Below, one piece after another: positions 17,701 to 25,970 of a DNA stretch of 42,752 nt. The DNA is from Pseudomonadota bacterium (lineage in GTDB: Bacteria > Pseudomonadota > Gammaproteobacteria > Xanthomonadales > Xanthomonadaceae), in contig JAEWJB010000097.1 in NCBI GenBank assembly GCA_023386795.1, positions 1 to 42,752 of the forward strand, given 5' to 3'. Under the pieces are notes generated by a model. The model had not been told where the DNA came from. It did no database searches and saw only the letters and a program-made list of their open reading frames with translations. Each line of letters opens with the position of its first letter. Within the stretch, counting starts at the first letter, position 1. The translations under genes and the position numbers were made by a program.

Positions 17701-17706
17701 ATTATG
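17701..17706 (-). promoter_or_regulatory. candidate -10 box of the Lrp-type regulator gene
   Basis: Minus-strand CATAAT, preceded by TG one base upstream, resembles an extended -10 element. It would give a start near 17694 and a ~34-nt leader. The -35 match is weak, as might be expected for an autoregulated Lrp-type gene. No clear Lrp-type palindrome is visible by eye in 17661-17783. Confidence 0.35.
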
Positions 17707-17783
17707 CACGATCCAGAGCTGCAATCCGACGAGTACCAGCAGTTACCTTTACGGTCATACCGCCCATCCGACGGAGACCGACC

Positions 17784-19280
17784 ATGTTCCAGACCGCCCC
17801 GCTCGCGCCGCTGCGCGCCCACGCCGGCCGCCGCCTGACCGAAGGCCTGGACGATGCCACCGTCGAACGCCTGGCCGGCTCCCACCCTGCCCTGGCCGCG
17901 GCGATCGCCGCCGCTGCCGCCGAGTACACGCGCCAGAAGCACGAGTTCGCCGACCTGCTGGATCTGGACGAACAGGCCCAGGTGGAAGCCGTGCAGGGCG
18001 GTTTCATCAATTTCTACGCGCACGACGCGGTGACCCCGTATATCGCCCTGGCCGCCCGCGGCCCGTGGGTGGTCACGCTCAAGGGCGCGGTGCTGTACGA
18101 CGCCGGCGGCTACGGCATGCTCGGCTTCGGCCACACCCCGGCCGCGGTGCTCGATGCGATGGCCCGCCCGCAGGCGATGGCCAACATCATGACCCCCAGC
18201 CTGGCGCAGCGTCGTTTCGACATGGCGATGCGCGCGGAGATCGGCCAGCGCCGCGAGCGCTGTCCCTTCAGCCATTTCATGTGCCTCAACTCCGGTTCCG
18301 AAGCGGTGGGCCTGGCGGCGCGCATCGTGGACATCAACGCCAAGCTGCAGACCGACGCGGGTGCCCGCCATGCCGGCGCGACGATCAAGCGCGTGGTGGT
18401 CAAGGGCAGCTTCCATGGCCGCACGGATCGCCCGGGCCTGTATTCGGATTCGAGCCGCCGCACCTACATGCAGCACCTGGCCAGCTACCGCGGCGAGGAC
18501 TCGGTCATCGCGATCGCCCCGTACGACGAGCAGGCGCTGCGCCGGGCGTTCGGCGAAGCGGCGCAGAACGGCTGGTTCATCGAGGCGGTGTTCCTGGAGC
18601 CGGTGATGGGCGAAGGCGACCCGGGCCGTGCGCTGCCGCCGGCGTTCTACGCCGCCGCGCGCGAACTGACCCGCGACCACGGCAGCCTGCTGCTGGTCGA
18701 TTCGATCCAGGCCGGTTTGCGCGCCCACGGCGTGCTCTCGGTGACCGACTACCCCGGCTTCGAAACGCTGGACCCGCCGGACATGGAAACCTACTCCAAG
18801 GCGCTCAATGCCGCGCAGTACCCGCTGTCGGTGTTGGCACTGACGGCCGGCACCGCGCAGGTCTACCGCAAGGGCTGCTACGGCAACACCATGACCAGCA
18901 ACCCGCGTGCGCTGGACGTGGCCTGCGCCACGCTGTCGATGCTCACGCCGGCCATCCGCGCCAACATCCGCGAGCGCGGCGCCCAGGCGCTGCAGAAGCT
19001 GGAGAAGCTGCGCGGCGAACTGGGCGGGATGATCACCAAGGTGCAAGGCACCGGCCTGCTGTTCTCGTGCGAGCTGGCGCCGGAATTCAAGTGCTACGGT
19101 GCCGGTTCCACCGAGGAATGGCTGCGCCGGCACGGGGTGAACGTGATCCACGGCGGCGAGAACTCGCTGCGCTTCACCCCGCACTTCGCGATGGACGCCG
19201 AAGAACTGGACCTGCTGGTGGAGATGGTGGGCAAGGCCCTGCGCGAGGGGCCGCGACAGGCACAGGCGGCCGCAGCGTAA
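17784..19280 (+). CDS. class III (PLP-dependent) aminotransferase, substrate unknown
   Basis: A 498-aa enzyme of the acetylornithine/ornithine-aminotransferase fold. The PLP phosphate site LNSGSEAVGLAARI, the PLP-pyridine Asp306 in LLLVDSIQAGLRAHG and the Schiff-base Lys339 in METYSKALNAAQYPLSV are visible. The last two motifs depart from the usual DEIQTGFGRTG and KGLGGGYP-type patterns, so it is not a standard argD, gabT or hemL. L-lysine 6-aminotransferase-like or another omega-aminotransferase role is possible. The start at 17784 has a CGGAG ribosome site. Divergence from an Lrp/AsnC regulator suggests amino-acid-responsive expression. The open frame extends upstream to 17376, but that part overlaps the regulator. 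Confidence 0.85.
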   Translation: MFQTAPLAPLRAHAGRRLTEGLDDATVERLAGSHPALAAAIAAAAAEYTRQKHEFADLLDLDEQAQVEAVQGGFINFYAHDAVTPYIALAARGPWVVTLKGAVLYDAGGYGMLGFGHTPAAVLDAMARPQAMANIMTPSLAQRRFDMAMRAEIGQRRERCPFSHFMCLNSGSEAVGLAARIVDINAKLQTDAGARHAGATIKRVVVKGSFHGRTDRPGLYSDSSRRTYMQHLASYRGEDSVIAIAPYDEQALRRAFGEAAQNGWFIEAVFLEPVMGEGDPGRALPPAFYAAARELTRDHGSLLLVDSIQAGLRAHGVLSVTDYPGFETLDPPDMETYSKALNAAQYPLSVLALTAGTAQVYRKGCYGNTMTSNPRALDVACATLSMLTPAIRANIRERGAQALQKLEKLRGELGGMITKVQGTGLLFSCELAPEFKCYGAGSTEEWLRRHGVNVIHGGENSLRFTPHFAMDAEELDLLVEMVGKALREGPRQAQAAAA

Positions 19281-19317
19281 CCGGCGGCCGAACCGCCGCT
19301 GCCGCGTCGCTCGACCT

Positions 19318-19340
19318 GTAGGAGCGGCTTCAGCCGCGAC
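19318..19340 (+). repeat. REP-like palindromic repeat, copy 2 (left arm of an inverted pair)
   Basis: Starts GTAGGAGCGGCTTCAG and ends CCGCGAC. It lies 37 nt after the aminotransferase stop, facing the inverted copy at 19370-19392. A GCGACCG/CGGTCGC pairing also links the spacer to this copy. The 75-bp pair resembles a bacterial interspersed mosaic element placed between convergent genes, where it could act as a bidirectional terminator or mRNA stabiliser. Confidence 0.8.
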
Positions 19341-19369
19341 CGCCACCTGCTCGGTCGCGGTTTCGCTCG

Positions 19370-19392
19370 TCGGGGCTGAAGCCCCTCCTACA
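19370..19392 (-). repeat. REP-like palindromic repeat, inverted copy overlapping the pyrophosphatase stop
   Basis: Read on the minus strand it is TGTAGGAGGGGCTTCAG followed by CCCCGA, a variant of the family with GGGG/CCCC arms. Its TAG (plus 19388-19390) is the stop codon of the pyrophosphatase gene, so the element overlaps the coding end. Confidence 0.75.
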
Positions 19393-20017
19393 AGGAGGCA
19401 GCTTTCTCCGGTTTCCGCTGAGTGAAGCGCTGCAGCGATTCTTCAATCAACGTGCGCGCCTCGGCCGCGTTGCCCCAGCCATTGAGCTGCACCGGGTTCC
19501 TGCCACCCGGCAGGTCCTTGTACACACGGAAGAACGCCTCGATGCGCTGGCGCTCGATCTCCGGCAAATCCGACAGGTCGCGGATACCCGCATAGGTCGG
19601 GTCCACCTTGTCGGTCGGCACGCCGATCACCTTCTCGTCGTGTTCGCCGCCATCGGTCATCTTCAGGTAACCGATCGGCCGGAAGCGGATCAGCACGCCC
19701 GGATGCAGCGACTCGCGCGTGAGCACCAGCGCGTCGAGCGGATCGCCATCGCCGGCCAGCGTGCGCGGCAGCGAGCCATAGTTGGCCGGATAGGCCACCG
19801 GCATCGACTGGAAGCGGTCCACGTAAACCAGCCCTTGTTCGTTGATCTCGTACTTGGTGAAGCTGCCGGCCGGAATCTCCACCGCCAGCACCACCTCGTC
19901 CGGGGCCTGCTTCGGCTGGTCGGCATAGAACGGATGCCGCACGGAGGGATCGGCCTGGGCGATCGCCGCGGCCGTCAACAGCGCCAGCAACGGGATCAGG
20001 GAAAAGCGTGCCTTCAT
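19388..20017 (-). CDS. secreted class I inorganic pyrophosphatase
   Basis: 209 aa, hydrolysing pyrophosphate to phosphate. Residues 1-22 form a signal peptide (MKARFSLIPLLALLTAAAIAQA, cut before DP), so unlike the housekeeping enzyme it should act in the periplasm. The active-site GSFTKYEINEQGLVYVDR (Lys55, Glu57), the metal-binding DGDPLDALVL (Asp90, Asp92, Asp95) and the later DEKVIGVP are present. The start at 20017 has GAGGAG upstream. It follows the phosphoesterase gene by 23 nt, making it the last gene of the phosphate-scavenging operon. The final Leu and the stop codon are contributed by a REP-like repeat. Confidence 0.93.
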   Translation of the reverse strand: MKARFSLIPLLALLTAAAIAQADPSVRHPFYADQPKQAPDEVVLAVEIPAGSFTKYEINEQGLVYVDRFQSMPVAYPANYGSLPRTLAGDGDPLDALVLTRESLHPGVLIRFRPIGYLKMTDGGEHDEKVIGVPTDKVDPTYAGIRDLSDLPEIERQRIEAFFRVYKDLPGGRNPVQLNGWGNAAEARTLIEESLQRFTQRKPEKAASL

Positions 20018-20040
20018 CGGGATGCTCCTCGGGTGTCCTG

Positions 20041-21411
20041 TCATTCCCAGCAACGTTCTTCGCGTCCCTTCGGACTGGCCGCGCGCGGGCAGTCGCGCGG
20101 AGCAATGCGGCCCTGCTCGATCTCCACCAGGCGCTTGCGGCCCGCAGCATCGCGACGCAGTTCGAACGCGTCGTACAGCCGGCCGGTCGCGGTACGCGAT
20201 TCGTAGGCTATGCGCTGCGGGTCGATGCGCAGCACCTGGTACAGCTGGGTGTCTTCGCCTACGGGCCGCATCGTGCGCCGCGCCATGTCCGAGAGGCGGT
20301 ACTGCTTCGGCCCGGCCACCGAGACGACGAATACCGGCGTGGCCGCCCCGCCCTCGTCGCCGCGCCGGCCATAAGTGTGGTCATGGCCCTGCAAGACGAG
20401 ATCGACGCGGTGCTTACGCAGCACCGGCAACAGCGTCTGGACCAGTTCGGCGTTGTCGCGGTCGGCGCGCGGAGAATAGAACGGCTGGTGGATCAGCACG
20501 ATCGACCACGGGTGCGGGTTGTCGCCCAGCACCTTGTCCAGCCACTTCGCCTGCACCTGCGCAGTGCCGAGGTCCAGCGCCGAGGTGCCATCCACGACGG
20601 CGACGCGCACGTCCTGGTAATCGAACCAGTAGGTGGTCTTCGCGGTTTCCGCCGGGCCGTTGGCCGGCAGCGCGAAGGTCACCGGCCAATGGCCGCCGAG
20701 CACGCGGCGCTCCTGCGGGGTGTCCTCGAATTCCTCGAAATACTCGTGGTTGCCCGGCGCGGGTGCCACCGCCGTGCCCTCCAGCAGCCAGCGACCGGCC
20801 TCGAACCACTCGCCCCACTCGCTGTCGTCCACGCCATCGCCACCGCTCACCAGGTCACCGGCGAACACGGCCAGCCGCGCGTCCGGCGCGCTGCGCCAGG
20901 CCTGGCGGATCACCCGCGAGACCAGGCTGAGGTTCTTGTTCTGGGTGTCGCCGAAATACAGCATCGTCAACGGCTGCCCGGCCGGCGCGGCGGTGCGGAA
21001 GTGATTCCACGCGCTCCAGGTGTCCTTGCCCTGCACGCGGTAGGCGTACAGCGTGTCGGGCTGCAGGCCGTCCAGATCGGCGCGGTGATGCAGCGAGACC
21101 CCGTTCTCGCTGCGCAGCTCCTGAGTACGAGCATTGATCGTGCGCGGCTTGCCGAGGTCGGGCGAATCACCGGCCACGACAATCTGCAGCTGCGGAGTCC
21201 GCACGCTGGCATCGGTACGCCATGCGACGGCGAAGCCATGCGCGGCATCCTGTGCTGGCGAGGCGACGATGCGGTCCGGGAAGCCGGTGGCCGCATAGTG
21301 GTGGCTGCCCGCCGGCACCTGCGTGTTGGGCTCCGCGGCCGCCCACGCCGCCGGGGCGTGGGTGGCCATCAGGCACAACGCGAATGCGCCCAGGCGATGA
21401 CGCATGCTCAT
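20041..21411 (-). CDS. secreted purple-acid-phosphatase-like metallophosphoesterase
   Basis: 456 aa. An N-terminal signal peptide (~residues 1-25, ending AAWAA) precedes a fibronectin-like N-terminal domain typical of purple acid phosphatases (residues ~40-145). The calcineurin-type catalytic domain follows, with metal motifs FGDTQ, FAGDLVSGG, GNHEYF and LQGHDHTYGR in order. It is predicted to dephosphorylate organic phosphates in the periplasm. The start codon overlaps the stop of the phytase-like gene by ATGA (21408-21411), indicating translational coupling. The pyrophosphatase gene follows closely. A second in-frame ATG two codons later is possible. Confidence 0.92.
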   Translation of the reverse strand: MSMRHRLGAFALCLMATHAPAAWAAAEPNTQVPAGSHHYAATGFPDRIVASPAQDAAHGFAVAWRTDASVRTPQLQIVVAGDSPDLGKPRTINARTQELRSENGVSLHHRADLDGLQPDTLYAYRVQGKDTWSAWNHFRTAAPAGQPLTMLYFGDTQNKNLSLVSRVIRQAWRSAPDARLAVFAGDLVSGGDGVDDSEWGEWFEAGRWLLEGTAVAPAPGNHEYFEEFEDTPQERRVLGGHWPVTFALPANGPAETAKTTYWFDYQDVRVAVVDGTSALDLGTAQVQAKWLDKVLGDNPHPWSIVLIHQPFYSPRADRDNAELVQTLLPVLRKHRVDLVLQGHDHTYGRRGDEGGAATPVFVVSVAGPKQYRLSDMARRTMRPVGEDTQLYQVLRIDPQRIAYESRTATGRLYDAFELRRDAAGRKRLVEIEQGRIAPRDCPRAASPKGREERCWE

Positions 21412-22550
21412 TTCGCGCAGTCCTTCAGCCGCAGCGCCTTGGCGATATCGCGCCAGTCGAACGCGGCCACCGCCTGGTCGTCATGCAGCGCGTAGAACAC
21501 GCCCTTCGGGAAGCGCGCATCGCCACTGGGATCCAGCCACACGCCATCGGTGTTGGCGGTGATGCGGCCGCTGAACGCCCCCACATGCTCCAGGCTGCGG
21601 CGGTCGAACACATGGAACAAGCTGCGGTCCTTGAACTGGTCGGTGGCGATCCAGTAACCGCTTCCGTCGCCGCACGCCATCAGCGTCATGCCCTCGGCCT
21701 GCGCCTGGAACAGCTTGGCGCCGATGTTGCGGCCCTTGTAGCGGCCATCCAGCCCGTATTCGCGCAGCTGCGTACCGACCGCCGTGTCTTCCTCGGCCAC
21801 CATCAGCCGGCCATTGGCCACGTCGCCATAGACCGACTCGGCGATGCGCACCGCGCCCTGCTCACCCGTGTCGCCGAAGCTGCCGATCGCTTTCCCCTGC
21901 CACCGGCCGCCTTCGCGCGAGAAGCGGAAACGCTTGAAGCGCTGTCCCAGTTCGGCCAGCGGCGGCGGCAGGTCCTTGTTGGACGGCGACATGTAGTTGT
22001 CGCTGACGATCACCTCGTAGCCGCCGTCCAGCGGGCGCACCCACAGGCCATACGGCTCGCGCAACACCTCGCTGCCGAAGACCGCCAGCGGCTCGAAGGC
22101 CGGCAGCGAGAACACCTGCACGCGGCGGTTATCGCGCTCGACCACGAACGCCAGATCGTCCACCACCGAGATGCCGTTGGGACGGTCGAGCTGGCCGAGG
22201 TCGGTTCCCTTGCCGCCCACGCCGCGCAGGCGCACGCCGCTGTCGCCATCGAACACCACCAGCTGGTGGCTGGCCTTGGCGGTGGTGATGATCCAGCGGC
22301 GCCCGTCCGGCGCGCGCCAGGCGGCCGGCGAGTCGAGGTTGTCCGCCGGGGCGGCCGGCGTGAGGAACGTCTCGCTGATCACCGCGTGCGGCACATGCGC
22401 CTGCGACAGCAGGGGCTCCTTGCCCTGCTCATCCGGCTCGCGATCCGCCTTCGCCGATGGTGCGGCCGTCTGCGTGGAGGCACAGGCGGACAACAGCCCG
22501 GCCAGTGCCAGCACCGCGGCAATGGTGCGCAGCGGGTGGCCGGCCGCCAT
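21408..22550 (-). CDS. beta-propeller phytase-like lipoprotein
   Basis: 380 aa. The signal peptide ends in a lipobox (LLSAC, Cys23), so the protein should be membrane-anchored, probably facing the periplasm or cell surface. The rest reads as repeated propeller blades and phytase-type segments: DSPAAWRAPDGRRWIITTAKASHQL near the start, LDRPNGISVVDDLAFVVERDNRRVQVF, EDTAVGTQLREYGLDG, AEGMTLMACGDGSGYWIATDQ. This matches 3-phytases that release phosphate from myo-inositol hexakisphosphate using Ca2+. The ATG at 22550 overlaps the receptor stop as TGATG; a GTG one codon upstream is an alternative. It is translationally linked to both neighbours. Confidence 0.88.
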   Translation of the reverse strand: MAAGHPLRTIAAVLALAGLLSACASTQTAAPSAKADREPDEQGKEPLLSQAHVPHAVISETFLTPAAPADNLDSPAAWRAPDGRRWIITTAKASHQLVVFDGDSGVRLRGVGGKGTDLGQLDRPNGISVVDDLAFVVERDNRRVQVFSLPAFEPLAVFGSEVLREPYGLWVRPLDGGYEVIVSDNYMSPSNKDLPPPLAELGQRFKRFRFSREGGRWQGKAIGSFGDTGEQGAVRIAESVYGDVANGRLMVAEEDTAVGTQLREYGLDGRYKGRNIGAKLFQAQAEGMTLMACGDGSGYWIATDQFKDRSLFHVFDRRSLEHVGAFSGRITANTDGVWLDPSGDARFPKGVFYALHDDQAVAAFDWRDIAKALRLKDCAK

Positions 22551-25096
22551 CACAGGGCCACCTTCAGGCCGAGCGCGTAGGTACGGCCGTATTCTTCGTT
22601 CTGTAGCGTGCGCGAGCGCACGCCCTGGTACAGCTCGAGCGGTTCGTCGAGCAGGTTCTGCGCCTCGAAGTACACGCTCACCGTGTCGGTGAACTGGTAG
22701 CTCATGCTGAAATCCAGCTGGGTGTTGGGCGCGACGTAGATGTCATAGGCCTTGCTGTCGCCGATGGTATCCAGGTAGGCGCTGCGGTAGACCGTCGCCA
22801 CGCGGGCGCTGAAGCCGTACTTCTCGTAGCCCAGGTGCGCGCTGTAGAGGTTCTTGGAGGCGCGCGGCAGCGTGAAGTCGTCGCCTTCGCGTTCGGCCAG
22901 GCCCGGGTCGAAATCGGTGTCCAGGTAGGTCGCGCTGACGCCGACCAGCAAGCCATCCCAGCCTTCCGGCAGGAAGCTCAGCTGCTGCTGCCAGTTGAAC
23001 TCGGCGCCATACACCTTGGCCTCATCGCCATTGATAACGCGGGTGACGTCATAACCCGGATACTCCGGGTCATCGTTGCTGAAGGTCTGCACGATGTAGT
23101 CGTCGATCGACTTGTGGAACAGGCCCAGCGACACGATGCCGCTGTCGCCCAGGTACTTCTCCACGGACAGGTCCAGGTTGGTGGACTTGTACGGATCCAG
23201 CGCCGGGTTGCCGACATCCACTTCCTCATCGTCGCGGTTGACGGTCAGGCGCGGGGCGATGTCGCCGAAGGACGGGCGCGAGATGGTCTTGGTGGCGGCG
23301 AAGCGCAGCACCCAGTCGTTGCCCGCGTCGTAGCGCAGGTGCAGGCCCGGCAGCACGCTGGTGTAGCTGCTGCTGGCGCGGGTCGGAGTGACAGTGTAGC
23401 TGCGGCCGCCGTCGGCCACGTCGACGTGGTTGCCAGTGGCGTCGAACTGGGTGTTTTCCACGCGCACGCCGGCGATCACGCGCAGCGCGTCGATGTCCCA
23501 CGTGCCCATCGCGTAGGCGGCAAGCACGTCCTCGCTGGCGCTGTAGTCCTCCGACAGGCGGGTCACCGCGTTGGCGCCCGCGTCCTGCGGACGCTGGCTG
23601 TACTCGCTGCCGTTGGCAGCCCAGTAACGGCGCATTTCCGAGGAACTCAGGCTCTCGCCCAGGGTGCCACCGCGGTGGTCCGGCGGCGACGTGGTCCACG
23701 GGCCGATGTCGATGTCCGGGCCGTTGCGCAGTTCCTGTTCGTCCGAATTGACGGTGCGTTCGCGCCAGCGGCCCAGCACGCCGAACTTGTAGCTGGCCTT
23801 GTCGCCGTCGAAGCGCACGTTCATCTGCGCGCTGTGCTCCTTGTCGTCCACCTGCTTGGGCGAGATCACGAAGCGGTTGAACTCGAAATCGTCGTTGCTT
23901 TCCCAGCCGTTGTCGGAGAAGTCCAAGGTCGGGATGCGGTGGTTCTGGTTGACGAGCACCGAATCGATGTCCGCGCCGGCGTACTCGAAGCGTGCTTCCT
24001 TCTCGTCGTTCACGCGCTCGCGGGTCTTGGTGTAGCCGACCTGGTAGTCGAGCGTGGCGGCGGTCAGGCGGTTCTCGCCGCCGAAGCTGGCGGCCAGCGT
24101 GTCCTCGCTTTTGGTGCGGTAGCGCACGCGCTTGGTGATGGCGTCGGCTGGCAGGTCACTGAGGGTGTAGGTGCCATCGCCATTGCTGGAGACCTCGCCG
24201 TCGCCCAGGCCGAAGACGGTGTTCTGCCGGGTCTCGGCGTCCTCGAACTTGCTGTACAGCGAGCGGAAGTAGTAGCGGTTGTCCGCGTCCGGGTGCCAGT
24301 CGAGGTTGAGGTTCGCGCCGGTGCGCTTGCGCTCGATGGTGTACTTGCGGCGCTGCACTTCGGTGGCGAACAGGTCGTCGGGGCGGTCCTCGTCGTATTC
24401 GTCGTACTCGACCTCGGTGTTGTCGGACTCGAACTCGCGGTCCTGGTAGTTCACGCCCAGCGCGATGCCGAACGTGTCATTGAAGATGTCGCTGTAGTTG
24501 AAGGCGGCCTTCGGGCTGGTCTTGCCGCTCAGTTCCTGGTGGCTGGCCTCGATGCTGCCACGGAGACTGCGGCCGTCGCGGTCGAACGCCGAGACCGACT
24601 CGACCTGGATCGCGCCGCCGATGGAATCACCCGGCATGTCCGGCGTCGGCGACTTGATGACCTTCAGGCGTTCGGTGGAATCGGAAGGAATCACGTCCAG
24701 CGGCGCGGAGCGGCTGGAATCCTCCGGCGTGCCCATCGCGATGCCGTCGACGGTGACGCTGTTGAGGTTGGCATCCAGGCCCCGGATGACCACGTAGCGG
24801 CCCTCGCCCTGGTCGCGGGTGACGCTCACGCCCGGCAGGCGCTGCAGCGATTCGGCGACGTTCTTGTCCGGGTAATCGCCCATGGCATCGGAGGACACCG
24901 CGTCGAGGATGGCCTGCGCGTCGCGCTTGAGCTCGACCGCGCGCGCCTGCGATTCGACCTGCGGACGCACCTCGATGCGATCCAGATCGGTCGCCGCGGG
25001 TGCCGCACCTGCCGCATCGGCGGCGATGGCAGGCGCGGCGAACGTGGAGAGGGTCATGGAAATGGCAAGGAACAACGGCTTCCGATTCGTAGTCAC
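22550..25096 (-). CDS. TonB-dependent outer-membrane receptor (xanthomonad/Caulobacter type)
   Basis: An 848-aa outer-membrane active transporter. It has a signal peptide (residues ~1-25, MTTNRKPLFLAISMTLSTFAAPAIA). The plug domain begins near VSSDAMGDYPDKNVAESLQRLPGVSVTRDQGEGRYVVIRGL and contains LNSVTVDGIAMGTPE. A 22-strand barrel follows, ending in a hydrophobic LGLKVAL strand. The plug sequence is that of the TonB-Xanth-Caul subfamily. The start is a GTG at 25096 with GGGGA upstream; the later ATG (residue 14) would remove the basic end of the signal peptide. It heads an operon with phytase, phosphatase and pyrophosphatase, so the ligand may be phytate or another organic phosphate, possibly metal-bound (inference). 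Confidence 0.93.
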   Translation of the reverse strand: MTTNRKPLFLAISMTLSTFAAPAIAADAAGAAPAATDLDRIEVRPQVESQARAVELKRDAQAILDAVSSDAMGDYPDKNVAESLQRLPGVSVTRDQGEGRYVVIRGLDANLNSVTVDGIAMGTPEDSSRSAPLDVIPSDSTERLKVIKSPTPDMPGDSIGGAIQVESVSAFDRDGRSLRGSIEASHQELSGKTSPKAAFNYSDIFNDTFGIALGVNYQDREFESDNTEVEYDEYDEDRPDDLFATEVQRRKYTIERKRTGANLNLDWHPDADNRYYFRSLYSKFEDAETRQNTVFGLGDGEVSSNGDGTYTLSDLPADAITKRVRYRTKSEDTLAASFGGENRLTAATLDYQVGYTKTRERVNDEKEARFEYAGADIDSVLVNQNHRIPTLDFSDNGWESNDDFEFNRFVISPKQVDDKEHSAQMNVRFDGDKASYKFGVLGRWRERTVNSDEQELRNGPDIDIGPWTTSPPDHRGGTLGESLSSSEMRRYWAANGSEYSQRPQDAGANAVTRLSEDYSASEDVLAAYAMGTWDIDALRVIAGVRVENTQFDATGNHVDVADGGRSYTVTPTRASSSYTSVLPGLHLRYDAGNDWVLRFAATKTISRPSFGDIAPRLTVNRDDEEVDVGNPALDPYKSTNLDLSVEKYLGDSGIVSLGLFHKSIDDYIVQTFSNDDPEYPGYDVTRVINGDEAKVYGAEFNWQQQLSFLPEGWDGLLVGVSATYLDTDFDPGLAEREGDDFTLPRASKNLYSAHLGYEKYGFSARVATVYRSAYLDTIGDSKAYDIYVAPNTQLDFSMSYQFTDTVSVYFEAQNLLDEPLELYQGVRSRTLQNEEYGRTYALGLKVAL

Positions 25097-25224
25097 TGTG
25101 CGTCCCCGGGGGAGGTGTCAAGAATGGGTGTGCACGGTATTTCCACGAGGTTTCATCGGCATGACACCGGGGCGAGTGTTCGCCGCGCCCGTGACCCGGC
25201 TGGCAGTCTCGGCGGCCTCTCCGG

Positions 25225-25230
25225 CACACT
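25225..25230 (+). promoter_or_regulatory. possible -10 box of upp
   Basis: CACACT, with CTGGCA (25200-25205) 19 bp upstream as a loose -35, would start transcription near 25237 with a ~24-nt leader. The GCACACTG context is shared with the region upstream of the DUF1398-like gene. Confidence 0.25.
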
Positions 25231-25259
25231 GTGCGTATCCCCGCCGTCATCGAACCGCC

Positions 25260-25889
25260 ATGAAGATCGTCGAAGTCCGTCATCCGCTGGTCCGCCACAA
25301 GATCGGCCTGCTGCGCGACGCCGCGCTGAGCACCAAGGGCTTCCGCGAGCTGGTGACAGAGCTGGGCACGCTGCTGGCCTACGAGGCCACCGCCGACCTG
25401 GACACCGAATCGCACACGATGGAAGGCTGGGCGGGCCCGGTGCAGGTGCAGCGCATCGCCGGTGCGAAGATCACGCTGGTGCCGATCCTGCGCGCGGGCC
25501 TGGGCATGCTGCCCGGCGTGCTGGCGCTGATCCCGGCCGCGCGCGTGAGCGTGGTGGGCCTGCAGCGCGACGAGGAGACGCTGCAGCCGGTGCCCTATTT
25601 CGAACGCCTGACCGGCCGGCTGGAAGAGCGCGATGCGCTGATCCTGGACCCGATGCTGGCTACTGGCGGTACGCTGATCGCCACGGTGGACATGCTCAAG
25701 CGTGCCGGCGCACGGAAGATCAAGGGGATTTTCCTGGTCGCCGCGCCGGAGGGGCTGAAGACGCTGGAAGCCGCGCACCCGGACGTGGAGGTGTACACCG
25801 CGGCCATCGACGAGCGGCTCAACGAGAAGGGGTACATCCTGCCGGGGTTGGGGGATGCGGGGGATCGAATCTTCGGGACGCGGTTGTAA
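25260..25889 (+). CDS. upp: uracil phosphoribosyltransferase
   Basis: Salvages uracil to UMP using PRPP. The 209-aa length and start (MKIVEVRHPLVRHKIGLLRD) are exactly those of the family. The PRPP-binding loop is LILDPMLATGGTLIATV (residues ~128-144). VPILRAGLGML, AAPEGLKTLEAAHPDVEVYTAAID and the C-terminal GYILPGLGDAGDRIFGT carry the uracil-contacting residues. It is monocistronic and divergent from the TonB receptor operon. After the stop a convergent 81-bp gap to the sensor kinase contains CACCGCC (25901-25907) and GGCGGTG (25944-25950), which could pair as part of a long hairpin. Confidence 0.97.
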   Translation: MKIVEVRHPLVRHKIGLLRDAALSTKGFRELVTELGTLLAYEATADLDTESHTMEGWAGPVQVQRIAGAKITLVPILRAGLGMLPGVLALIPAARVSVVGLQRDEETLQPVPYFERLTGRLEERDALILDPMLATGGTLIATVDMLKRAGARKIKGIFLVAAPEGLKTLEAAHPDVEVYTAAIDERLNEKGYILPGLGDAGDRIFGTRL

Positions 25890-25970
25890 GGCTGCCCGCA
25901 CACCGCCCTTGCCGCGATGGCCGCCCACGGCGATAGCCACGGCGGCGGTGCCCTGTCGAGATTCGCGTCA

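Noticed and set aside
25116..25121. Perfect TTGACA on the minus strand upstream of the TonB receptor gene
   Set aside because: A -10 at proper spacing would lie on the GTG start codon and transcription would begin inside the gene, losing the basic end of the signal peptide.
22835..25936. Open frame on the plus strand opposite the TonB receptor and running into upp in another frame
   Set aside because: Val/Ala/Gly/His-rich antisense product; conflicts with the receptor and with upp.
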